Positions 51,033 through 58,310 of a stretch of DNA of 64,000 nt are shown here, one piece after another; the stretch's first letter is position 1; each line of letters opens with the position of its first letter. Both the position numbers and the translations under genes were made by a program. Where the stretch lies: the NCBI RefSeq assembly GCF_003051085.1, contig NZ_QAOM01000002.1:148645-212644 (forward strand). Reading direction: 5' to 3'. The notes below the pieces were generated by a model. It was not told the DNA's origin. It did not search any database and saw nothing but the letters and a program-made list of their open reading frames with translations. Origin of the DNA: Trichococcus patagoniensis (GTDB lineage Bacteria > Bacillota > Bacilli > Lactobacillales > Aerococcaceae).

Positions 51033-51077
51033 CAAGTCTGCATTTACCGGATTGTACGGTAAATACAGACTTTTTTT
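51033..51077 (+). terminator. Intrinsic terminator after the SGNH-like gene
   Basis: AAGTCTGCATTTACCG pairs with CGGTAAATACAGACTT (one mismatch) around GATTGTA, with seven T. Confidence 0.9.
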
Positions 51078-51211
51078 GGTGCTTTAATCGTTTTTACAGT
51101 CACAAAAAAGCAGATAAGTTAACCGTTTTTAATCTGATCTTCACAAAGTTCCGCTTTATGTACAACACAAAAACATTATTGTCCTTACTTCTTAAGACAG
51201 TCTTTGAAATA

Positions 51212-51240
51212 TTGATATTATTACGTTTCTGATGTATAAT
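51212..51240 (+). promoter_or_regulatory. Sigma-A promoter of the pullulanase gene
   Basis: TTGATA (51212-51217), a 17-base spacer, TATAAT (51235-51240). The leader is about 155 bases. Confidence 0.82.
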
Positions 51241-51258
51241 TATGGCATAACCAAATGA

Positions 51259-51272
51259 TGTAAGCGTTTTTA
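51259..51272 (+). promoter_or_regulatory. cre-like site in the pullulanase leader
   Basis: TGTAAGCGTTTTTA differs from TGWAANCGNTNWCA at one base and starts about 12 bases past the expected transcription start, suited to CcpA roadblock repression on glucose. Confidence 0.6.
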
Positions 51273-51402
51273 TGAAAGGGGTTCTGTGTAGGTCCGAAGC
51301 TATGTATTTCACAAATATGCAGGAAAATTTGGAAACCGCCGCACGATAGCCATCCGCATAAAGGCAATTTCATCAGAAAAGAGATTTTTCGGAGGTAATG
51401 TC

Positions 51403-53382
51403 ATGTACATACAAGTTGATGAACGGAAACGGACTGACGTTCTATCGACTACTTATTATCAATATAACTTAGATAATTTAGACGATCGACTAGAGCAATT
51501 TGTACAGTCGCCTGTTTTTGATAAAAAGTATTCATTTGATGGAGAGTTAGGAGCGCTTTATACTCCGCAACGAACTATTCTGCGGCTATGGGCTCCGACT
51601 GCGCTCAGCGTAGAAGTAATCGTTTATGAAAGTCTGTATCGCAAAGAGAAGAAAAGACACACGATGGGGAATGGTGGAAGAGGGACTCACGAACTCATTA
51701 TGATTGGGGACTATGTGGGCACTGCCTACAAATATGCCATTACTTTTCCGGATGGCAAAGTTGTTGAGACAGTCGATCCCTATAGCTACGCGACGACCGC
51801 AAACGGAGAACGCTCCGTCATTATGGATGCAGTAAACACGAATCCAAAAAGATGGGGAGCCCGATTGGAGCCGATCGCTTCACCAGTCGACGCCATTATT
51901 TATGAATTACATATTCGTGACTTCACGATTTCCCCAACAAGCGGGATTGCAAATAAAGGCAAATTCCTTGGAGTGGTCGAGCAAGGTACCTTGTCTGCGG
52001 ATGGCGACAAGACCGGGCTGGATTACCTTAAAGAACTTGGCGTAACGCATGTCCAGTTTTTGCCGATGGCCGATTTTTCCACAGTTAATGAGTTGAAACC
52101 GTTGGAACAATACAACTGGGGCTATGATCCGCAGAACTTCAATGTTCCGGAAGGATCCTATGCCACCAATCCCTACCAACCGGAAGTTCGGATCATGGAA
52201 ATGAAGGAAATGATCCAAGGCTTGCACGATGCGGGAATCCGTGTCATCATGGACGTCGTTTACAATCACGTTTTTTTACCGAAACTGCATGCTTTGGAAA
52301 ATACTGTGCCAGGTTATTATTTCCGAAAAAATGCTGATGGAACGCTCTCCAATGGGACTGGTGTCGGTAACGATACCGCCTCGGAGCGTTATATGATGCG
52401 CAAATACATTATCGACAGCATCACATATTGGGCGAAGAACTTCCATATGGACGGATTCCGCTTTGATCTTATGGGAATCCATGATATCGAAACGATGAAT
52501 GAAATCCGTGTCGCTTTGGATGCGATCGATCCTTCCATCATCATGCTCGGTGAAGGGTGGATTCTGAACACCAATCTGCCTCCTTCCGAAAAGGCTGTCC
52601 AACAAAATGCGGACCGAATGCCCGGTGTGGCTCATTTCAATGATGCGTTGCGCGAGGCTATCAAAGGTTCCGACTTCAACAGCGGGAACGATACCGGGTT
52701 TGTCACCGGCAAACCGTTCATGGAAGGTTGGGTAGCTACCAATCTGCAGGGCGGAGCGTATTATCCCGCTAGTCGCGGCAACTACAAGACTCCGGCTCAG
52801 ATAGTGCAATATGTGGAGGCGCACGACAATCTGACGCTTTATGACAAATTGAAGATTTCGATGCCGTGGGATGAGGAGGATTCCCGTGTGCGGCGTCACC
52901 TTTTGGCAAGCAGCTTCGTTTTGCTGAGCCAAGGCATTCCGTTCCTCCATGCAGGGCAAGAGTTTTTGCGCACAAAGAACGGGCTTGAGAACAGCTACAA
53001 TGCGCCGGATTCGATCAACCGCATGGATTGGCACCGCCGTTTCGAGATGAAACAAGCTGTGGATTATATGAAAGGCCTGATTGCATTGCGCAAACGGGAG
53101 CCGTTATTCCGCTTGCGGACCATCGATGAAGTCAAGGGACACATGAATATACTGAAAGCAGATTATCAGATTGTTGTCTACCAGTTGGAGGACCAAGAAA
53201 AGTTATACTACGTCATCTTCAATGGCCAGACGAATGCCATCGATTTTGATATTGAAGCTGGGGACTATCGAGTGTTGATCGAAGACGGCAAAGCGAACTT
53301 GGATGAACCGAGAATAGTCGAAGGACTATCCCGCATCCGGGTGGAATACCTTTCCGTTACAGTGCTTGTAAAGAATAAATGA
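51403..53382 (+). CDS. pulA: Type I pullulanase (GH13_14)
   Basis: A 659-residue cytosolic debranching enzyme for alpha-1,6 links in pullulan or branched limit dextrins. An N-terminal CBM48-like domain (about 45-140) precedes the GH13 barrel. The type I mark YNWGYDP is at 237-243. The catalytic residues are D355 (GFRFDLMG), E384 (LGEGW) and D475 (EAHDN). There is no signal peptide, so it acts on imported dextrins or glycogen-type stores. RBS: TCGGAGGTAATGTC. A promoter and cre-like site precede it, fitting carbon control with the maltose-using genes at 58-64 kb. Confidence 0.94.
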   Translation: MYIQVDERKRTDVLSTTYYQYNLDNLDDRLEQFVQSPVFDKKYSFDGELGALYTPQRTILRLWAPTALSVEVIVYESLYRKEKKRHTMGNGGRGTHELIMIGDYVGTAYKYAITFPDGKVVETVDPYSYATTANGERSVIMDAVNTNPKRWGARLEPIASPVDAIIYELHIRDFTISPTSGIANKGKFLGVVEQGTLSADGDKTGLDYLKELGVTHVQFLPMADFSTVNELKPLEQYNWGYDPQNFNVPEGSYATNPYQPEVRIMEMKEMIQGLHDAGIRVIMDVVYNHVFLPKLHALENTVPGYYFRKNADGTLSNGTGVGNDTASERYMMRKYIIDSITYWAKNFHMDGFRFDLMGIHDIETMNEIRVALDAIDPSIIMLGEGWILNTNLPPSEKAVQQNADRMPGVAHFNDALREAIKGSDFNSGNDTGFVTGKPFMEGWVATNLQGGAYYPASRGNYKTPAQIVQYVEAHDNLTLYDKLKISMPWDEEDSRVRRHLLASSFVLLSQGIPFLHAGQEFLRTKNGLENSYNAPDSINRMDWHRRFEMKQAVDYMKGLIALRKREPLFRLRTIDEVKGHMNILKADYQIVVYQLEDQEKLYYVIFNGQTNAIDFDIEAGDYRVLIEDGKANLDEPRIVEGLSRIRVEYLSVTVLVKNK

Positions 53383-53393
53383 TGGTAGTCCGG

Positions 53394-53425
53394 GCGGTCG
53401 TCTCACTTGAGGCGACCGTTTTTTG
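53394..53425 (+). terminator. Intrinsic terminator after pulA
   Basis: CGGTCGTCTC pairs with GAGGCGACCG (one wobble) around ACTT, with six T. Confidence 0.88.
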
Positions 53426-53449
53426 GTATGAAAAGAACGGTCCGGTGCT

Positions 53450-53582
53450 GTCCTCCGGCTTAGGGAGGGTTAGCCGGAGTTTGGCGGCCGAAACCGCGCC
53501 TAACTCCGGCCGCGAGATGCTGGCCGGAGAAGATTACCCGATTCCGCGGTGAACTCCGGCCAAGGACTGGCCCACCGGAGTT
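53450..53582. repeat. Family 1 stem-loop array G (three units)
   Basis: Units are 53453-53479 (CTCCGGCT/AGCCGGAG, perfect), 53504-53529 (CTCCGGCC/GGCCGGAG, perfect) and 53554-53580. Each has a different inner stem, about 50 bases apart. It starts 25 bases past the pulA terminator. Confidence 0.87.
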
Positions 53583-53722
53583 AGTGTACAGGCGACCAAC
53601 TGATCACTGTTCTAGGCATCGTTTTTCATTCGGTCTGATGCAAGATTGTCACATCCTAGCGCATTTTTTGGTACAATGAACAGAGAATGATGTTGCTGAT
53701 AATGATGAAGTGGGGTATTCAG

Positions 53723-54535
53723 ATGATAAAAATGATAGCGATCGATATCGATGGCACGTTGGTCAATGAACAGAAAGTAATGACGCAAAAAGTAAAAGAG
53801 ACGATCCAAGAGGCAATGCGCCGCGGCATCAAAATCGTACTTTGCACAGGCCGGCCGCCTGCGGGCATCAAACCGTATGCCGATGAGTTGGGCTTTGGGG
53901 AACATGAGGACTATATCATTGCACAGAATGGCGCCTACATTCTGCGTGCAGACACGGACGAAACAGTCTACAAAAAAACGTTGTCGCGTGCTGAAGTGCA
54001 GGAAATTTACGAGTTCGGAAAAGGTTTTTCCGCCGGGACGCTATTAGTGGGTGAGCATCATTATTACAGCTTGGAAGATGAAGTGACGGAATCGATGCAA
54101 AAGGATGCCACCCTCGTCAACATGGCTATCAGTGTATTGGATCCCACAGCGGTAAGTGAAGAGATGGGTTTGATGAAGATCCTTTACATCGGCGAACCGA
54201 ATGAGGTGGATGTCATCGATTCGGCCATTCCCGACAAGATGCGTGATGACTTCTATATCGTCCGTAGCCAGGATTTCCTTATGGAAGTAATGGAGAAGAG
54301 CTCGAATAAAGGCACCGCGTTGACTAAATTGGCAGATCATTTGGGTATCACGATGGAGGAAGTAATGGCGCTGGGCGACGGCGAGAACGATTATGAAATG
54401 ATCCAAGTTGCCGGTCTGGGTGTCGTGATGTCGAACGGAACCGATAATCTTAAGAGCATTGCCAATGAAATCACCTTATCCAACGAAGAAGACGGCGTGG
54501 CCCATGCCATCGAGAAGTGGGCTTTCCAAAGCTAG
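53723..54535 (+). CDS. Cof-type HAD-superfamily phosphatase
   Basis: A 270-residue HAD IIB hydrolase. Motif I is IDIDGTLVNE with the nucleophile Asp; motif II is LCTGRPPAG; the lysine of motif III lies in SSNKGTAL; motif IV is LGDGENDYEM. Its C2 cap domain occupies the middle. These enzymes remove phosphate from sugar phosphates or similar. ATG 53723 fits the family start MIKMIAIDIDG; the upstream GTGGGG is a modest RBS. A TACAAT -10 lies at 53672-53677. It stands alone. Confidence 0.92.
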   Translation: MIKMIAIDIDGTLVNEQKVMTQKVKETIQEAMRRGIKIVLCTGRPPAGIKPYADELGFGEHEDYIIAQNGAYILRADTDETVYKKTLSRAEVQEIYEFGKGFSAGTLLVGEHHYYSLEDEVTESMQKDATLVNMAISVLDPTAVSEEMGLMKILYIGEPNEVDVIDSAIPDKMRDDFYIVRSQDFLMEVMEKSSNKGTALTKLADHLGITMEEVMALGDGENDYEMIQVAGLGVVMSNGTDNLKSIANEITLSNEEDGVAHAIEKWAFQS

Positions 54536-54550
54536 ATGAATGCAAAAAAA

Positions 54551-54606
54551 GGGGCTGTTTCAAAACTAGAAAATGCCATTCTAGTTTTGAAACACCCTTT
54601 TGATTT
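54551..54606 (+). terminator. Intrinsic terminator after the Cof phosphatase gene
   Basis: TTTCAAAACTAGAA pairs with TTCTAGTTTTGAAA around AATGCCA, then CACCCTTTTGATTTT. The stem and loop closely match the azoR terminator at 34288. Confidence 0.9.
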
Positions 54607-54611
54607 TAAAT

Positions 54612-54800
54612 GGTAATGGAATTGATGCTCAGAAATAACCCGTCAAAACTAACTTGGCGGGGAAAATCAGTTGAAATTACAGTCAGAAAACCCGCCAAAA
54701 CTACTTTTGCGGGGAAAACCGCCCACAAACCATACGAGATTCCCCGCCAAAACCATTTTGGCGGGGAATTCCGCCGTGAACTCGAACCCAGGATCAAATC
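54612..54800 (+). repeat. Family 2 triple-hairpin element, copy 2
   Basis: Three tandem hairpins at about 54638-54662, 54690-54714 and 54740-54768. The third is a perfect 13-bp palindrome (TTCCCCGCCAAAA with a CCA loop). It points the same way as the upstream gene and begins right after its terminator. Short open frames across it are products of the repeat, not genes. Confidence 0.88.
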
Positions 54801-54828
54801 TCTATGCCACTAAAACACAAATAAGAGA

Positions 54829-54853
54829 AGAGCGGTCTCATTATGAGCCCGCC
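54829..54853 (-). terminator. Probable terminator of the FUSC gene
   Basis: Minus-strand GCGGGCTCAT pairs with ATGAGACCGC (one mismatch) and is followed by TCTTCTCTTATTT. Confidence 0.6.
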
Positions 54854-54863
54854 CCTTGTATTA

Positions 54864-55976
54864 TTAGTGGATGATGTCTTCGATATTATTGATGTTCTTG
54901 GATATATTGCCCGGGGTCGCTTTGTAGCTGCGGACCAATTTGTTGAAATGGACCAGATCGTCTTCGTAGGCCAGGATGGCACTCATCAGATGGATGATGC
55001 CGTAGCTTTCGGAACTGCTGTATTTGCCGAAATCACTTTCTTCTTGGGCACGCTGGAAAAAGACGTCCATCATTTCATGGCGTTGGGCCTTATCGGCTTC
55101 AAAAAAATTGACTTGATTGGCCCGAACGCGACCGCTGAATTTCAGCATGATCTGTTCATGCCCGCTCATCAAGGTTTCCAGGCGTTCGCGGATCATGATG
55201 CGCATTTCGGCGGGGAACTGATAGAAAACATTTTCGTAATCGTGCAGGACTTCCAGAACGTGGAAGGCGGAGCGGGTCGTTTGGATCATTTTGCGGTAGA
55301 CGACCAGCATCTTTTTGTTCTGATACTTGTTTTGCTTGTTGAACAGACCGCTTTCAGTCAAATATTGATAGAGATTGTCCATTTTTTTGAGCTGCGTGCG
55401 CGCCCATTTCAGATCGTTGTTCATGATAGAATATTCGGTGTTCTTGCGCAAACCAGCGCGGATCCAAATCAGAAACTCGGTAGTGGCATAGTCCACAGTA
55501 TGGTACAAACGTTCATCGTATCGCGGAGGAGCAACGAATGTATTGACCAAAAAGGCAATGATGACGCCGACGAATGTTTCCAATACGCGATAGGTTGCAC
55601 TTAACAACAAGTTGTCATCCGTGCCGACCATGATGACGATCAATGTCACAATCGACAATCCAATCACGTCTTCGAACTTGAGGGCATTCAGGATGGCGAT
55701 CAACAGCATAACCGATATGCCGAGGAGGTAAATGTTGTATCCCAATGTCATGACGACAAAGACAGCAACCAAACCGCCGATTGTATTCGCCATGATCCGG
55801 TTCTTCAGGTTCGCGTAGGACCGGCCAAGGGAAGGCTGGGTGGAATAGATAGCTGCGATGCCGGCGATGACGCCTCCGCCTTCGAATCCGAAGTATTGGG
55901 CGACGATCATTGATAATGCGACGGCGAGACCCGTTTTAAAGGTGCGGGCGCCAAGTTTCATAAGTTTCAGCTCCAT
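54864..55976 (-). CDS. FUSC/aromatic acid exporter family membrane protein
   Basis: 370 residues. The N-terminal half has about six helices with GARTFKTGLAVALSMIVAQYFG, GVIAGIAAIYSTQPSLGRSY and NTIGGLVAVF (ArAE_1, PF06081). The C-terminal 200 residues form the cytoplasmic ArAE_1_C helical domain, including MRIMIRERLETLMSGHEQIMLKFSGR. Related proteins export aromatic acids in Gram-negatives; the Firmicute substrate is unknown. The start is near 55976, with a moderate AGCTGAAAC upstream, so the RBS is weak. Confidence 0.85.
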   Translation of the reverse strand: MELKLMKLGARTFKTGLAVALSMIVAQYFGFEGGGVIAGIAAIYSTQPSLGRSYANLKNRIMANTIGGLVAVFVVMTLGYNIYLLGISVMLLIAILNALKFEDVIGLSIVTLIVIMVGTDDNLLLSATYRVLETFVGVIIAFLVNTFVAPPRYDERLYHTVDYATTEFLIWIRAGLRKNTEYSIMNNDLKWARTQLKKMDNLYQYLTESGLFNKQNKYQNKKMLVVYRKMIQTTRSAFHVLEVLHDYENVFYQFPAEMRIMIRERLETLMSGHEQIMLKFSGRVRANQVNFFEADKAQRHEMMDVFFQRAQEESDFGKYSSSESYGIIHLMSAILAYEDDLVHFNKLVRSYKATPGNISKNINNIEDIIH

Positions 55977-56201
55977 GTCAATAATTTGTGTAGATGACTA
56001 ATAATAGCTATTCAAGTTAAGGATATACCAATCCGGAGCCGGTGTAAAGATTGGATGAAAGTATCCTAAGTCAAGTGTTGCCTTGCATCCGCTATCATCA
56101 GCGGCGAGATAACAAAAAGTAAGCATTTTTTGTGAATGTTAGAGGCTTATGTATTGCTATTTTCGGCAAATCGATATATGATGAACTCAGCTAAATGTAA
56201 A

Positions 56202-56216
56202 TTATAATGACTATCA
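56202..56216. promoter_or_regulatory. PerR box overlapping the perR -10 element
   Basis: TTATAATGACTATCA matches the PerR box TTATAATNATTATAA at 12 of 14 specified positions. It includes the TATAAT -10 (56203-56208), which fits autorepression. Confidence 0.6.
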
Positions 56217-56250
56217 TATACAAGTGATTCCATAAGAGGGGGGATACACC

Positions 56251-56742
56251 ATGCACCGTACAGTCGTAAATGATTCAATCGAAAAAATGAAAAATGCAAA
56301 TATCCGAATTACACCGCAACGTTACGCGATTTTGGAATATTTGGTCGAGTCCAAGATGCATCCGACAGCGGATGACATCTACAAAGCGTTGGCCGATCGC
56401 TTTCCGAACATGAGCGCAGCCACTGTTTACAACAATTTGAGACTTTTTGTAAAAATTGGTTTTGTGAAGGAATTGGCTTATGGAGATGCTTCAAGCCGAT
56501 TTGACTTCAGCAATACGCAACATTACCATGCCATCTGCGAAAGTTGCGGAAAAATCGTCGATCTCTATTATCCGGTATTGGATGATGTGGAGATGGTCGC
56601 CGAGAATTTGACTGGTTTCCAAGTCAGCCATCACCGCATGGAAGTCTACGGCATCTGTCCTGAGTGTCAGGAAAAAGGGGTCCAAAAAGAGGACATCGAT
56701 GACGGAGCCGAAGCTGCCGGGCATCATCACCACCAGCATTAA
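56251..56742 (+). CDS. perR: Peroxide-responsive Fur-family repressor PerR
   Basis: A 163-residue metal-dependent repressor very close to B. subtilis PerR. Regulatory metal ligands fall at the same numbers: H37, D85, H91, H93 and D104; structural zinc cysteines are C96, C99, C136 and C139. The recognition region is [13 protein letters not shown]...[12 protein letters not shown]. Oxidation of the Fe-binding histidines by peroxide releases DNA. The C-terminus has an extra HHHHQH tail not in Bacillus PerR, which might bind more metal. RBS: AGAGGGGGGATACACC. A PerR box lies in its promoter. Confidence 0.95.
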   Translation: MHRTVVNDSIEKMKNANIRITPQRYAILEYLVESKMHPTADDIYKALADRFPNMSAATVYNNLRLFVKIGFVKELAYGDASSRFDFSNTQHYHAICESCGKIVDLYYPVLDDVEMVAENLTGFQVSHHRMEVYGICPECQEKGVQKEDIDDGAEAAGHHHHQH

Positions 56743-56749
56743 TTAGTAT

Positions 56750-56787
56750 GAACTCTTCCTCCAATTTTGCGAGGGAGAGTTTTTTTG
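56750..56787 (+). terminator. Intrinsic terminator after perR
   Basis: AACTCTTCCTC pairs with GAGGGAGAGTT (one wobble) around a 9-base loop, with seven T. Confidence 0.9.
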
Positions 56788-56811
56788 TTCCCGAAAGAAG
56801 GCGGACTGCAT

Positions 56812-57000
56812 GGAAATTAAATTTCTGCTCAGAGATTCCCCGTCAAAGTCTTGTTGGCGGGGGAAAACAGTTCAAATCACGGTCAGAAAACCCGCCAAAG
56901 CAACCTTCGCGGGGAAAAACGCCCGCGGGCAACTAGAAATTCCCCGCCAAAACCATTTTGGCGGGGAAATCCACCACGAATCCGAACCACATAAGAGACG
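56812..57000 (+). repeat. Family 2 triple-hairpin element, copy 3
   Basis: It aligns with the copy at 54612 over its whole length, including the spacers GGTCAGAAAACCCGCC and GAAATTCCCCGCC. The three hairpins lie near 56837-56862, 56890-56914 and 56939-56968. Orientation matches the upstream perR gene. The perR terminator itself is unrelated to those of the other copies. Confidence 0.88.
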
Positions 57001-57008
57001 ATTCTGTA

Positions 57009-57066
57009 ACCAAACCAAAACGAAGAGGAATGTCCCATTTCGGGACATTCCTCTTCGTTTTGGTTA
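57009..57066. terminator. Bidirectional terminator serving proC
   Basis: AACCAAAACGAAGAGGAATG and its complement form a stem of more than 20 bp around a short loop; the A- and T-rich ends let it work both ways. Confidence 0.92.
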
Positions 57067-57069
57067 GAT

Positions 57070-57888
57070 TCAGTTCTCTTTCGGTTTGCTCATAGCGATG
57101 GATTTTTCGATGGTTGTTTGGACTGCCGAAATGACAGCGGATCGGAATCCGTTTTTTTCCAATTCCGCAACGGCTTCGATCGTCGTTCCTCCAGGGGAGC
57201 AGACCATGTCTTTCAGTTCGCCGGGATGTTTGCCTGTTTCCAGCACCATTTTTGCGGAACCAAGTACTGCCTGTGCCGCAAATTTGTAGGCTTGTTGGCG
57301 AGGCATGCCGCCGCGGACGGCCCCGTCCGCCAGTGATTCGATGAACATGAAGACCAAGGCCGGGGATGAACCGCTGACGCCTGTCACCGCATCCATCATG
57401 TATTCCGCAACCATTTCGCTGCGACCAAAACTGTCAAAGATGTTTTTGACATCCGTCAGCTCGGCGACGTTCACTACTTCATTGGCGCAGATGCCGGTCA
57501 TGCCTTCGCCGACCAACGCAGGCGTATTCGGCATGGCGCGCACTACTTTCACTTTGCGGCCGAAGCGTTCTTCGATGTCACTTAAGCTTTTTCCGGCTGC
57601 GATCGTAACGACGACGACATTTTCTTTGATGGCTGTTTTGATTTCGTCGATGACGACATTGTAGATATTCGGTTTGACGGCCAAGAAGAGGATATCCGAT
57701 TCGGCTGCCACCTGTCTGTTGTCGGCCGCGATGCGGATGCTGTGTTGTTCCTTCAAGGCTTTCAGGCTTTCGTTGTCTTGGCTGGATACGATGACCTGGT
57801 TAGGGGCAACAAGTGCAGAACCGACAAGACCGCCGATGATGGCTCCGCCCATGTTCCCGCTGCCGATGAATCCGATTGTTTTTTTCAT
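57070..57888 (-). CDS. proC: Pyrroline-5-carboxylate reductase
   Basis: A 272-residue NAD(P)H enzyme for the last step of proline synthesis. The N-terminus has KKTIGFIGSGNMGGAI; FLAVKPN, RAMPNTPALVGEGMTGI and the signature VTGVSGSSPALVFMFIESLADGAVRGG...GSAKMV and SPGGTTIEAV follow. Stand-alone, with its own terminator. RBS: AAAGGAGCC, near 57896. Confidence 0.96.
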   Translation of the reverse strand: MKKTIGFIGSGNMGGAIIGGLVGSALVAPNQVIVSSQDNESLKALKEQHSIRIAADNRQVAAESDILFLAVKPNIYNVVIDEIKTAIKENVVVVTIAAGKSLSDIEERFGRKVKVVRAMPNTPALVGEGMTGICANEVVNVAELTDVKNIFDSFGRSEMVAEYMMDAVTGVSGSSPALVFMFIESLADGAVRGGMPRQQAYKFAAQAVLGSAKMVLETGKHPGELKDMVCSPGGTTIEAVAELEKNGFRSAVISAVQTTIEKSIAMSKPKEN

Positions 57889-57949
57889 AAGTGAGGGCTC
57901 CTTTTGGATGATGAGTAAGTTAGTTTGATTGCTTTAACTACATCATTAT

Positions 57950-58310
57950 ACCAAGTAAATGGGGAAACCGTACATAAAATGATGAAGCGCTCCAACGTAC
58001 GGGTATCTAACGCGAATTGTCATGGCTCTTGCGATTTCAATCGCTTAGAGACATGATACACTTGGGCGCTTGCGCCCACAGTGCATCCTATGTGTCCATA
58101 AATTTGTTTTTGTTAACCCTTTTCGGTAAGCTTAGGGTAGTTATTATTACAATCAATAATGATGGCTAGCTGCACGGGTTAGCCCTTCGGAAATTAGATA
58201 AATCGCACCTATTGCGCTCTACGATGCTCAGTCGGTACGATTTCCTAAATTTCTTTCAGGGCTGAATGAACCCGTTCCGCTTTTCTCATCATAAAAGTGA
58301 GGTTTTTGAT
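57950..58310. promoter_or_regulatory. Structured intergenic region before the alpha-glucan operon
   Basis: No gene is seen. Hairpins include 58021-58055 (CATGGCTCTTGCGATT with AATCGCTTAGAGACATG), 58063-58078 (TGGGCGC/GCGCCCA) and a large one from 58174 to 58276. The last pairs ACGGGTT with AACCCGT, AGCCCT with AGGGCT, and GAAATTAG...CG with CGATTTCCTAAATTTC. A TACAAT -10 lies at 58148-58153. The big hairpin lies in the leader of the next gene. Confidence 0.6.

Noticed and set aside
54610..54874. Small frames across the family 2 repeats, with relatives at 56748-57067
   Set aside because: They resemble each other only because the underlying hairpin element repeats; codon use and composition are not protein-like.
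56251..56742. Identification of the Fur-family gene as Zur, to match the zinT operator
   Set aside because: Its metal ligands and surrounding sequence follow PerR position for position, and its own promoter carries a PerR-type box.
57950..58310. T-box or named sugar riboswitch upstream of the alpha-glucosidase
   Set aside because: I find no T-box sequence (TGGNACC), no specifier-loop layout and no known riboswitch core; only strong hairpins.
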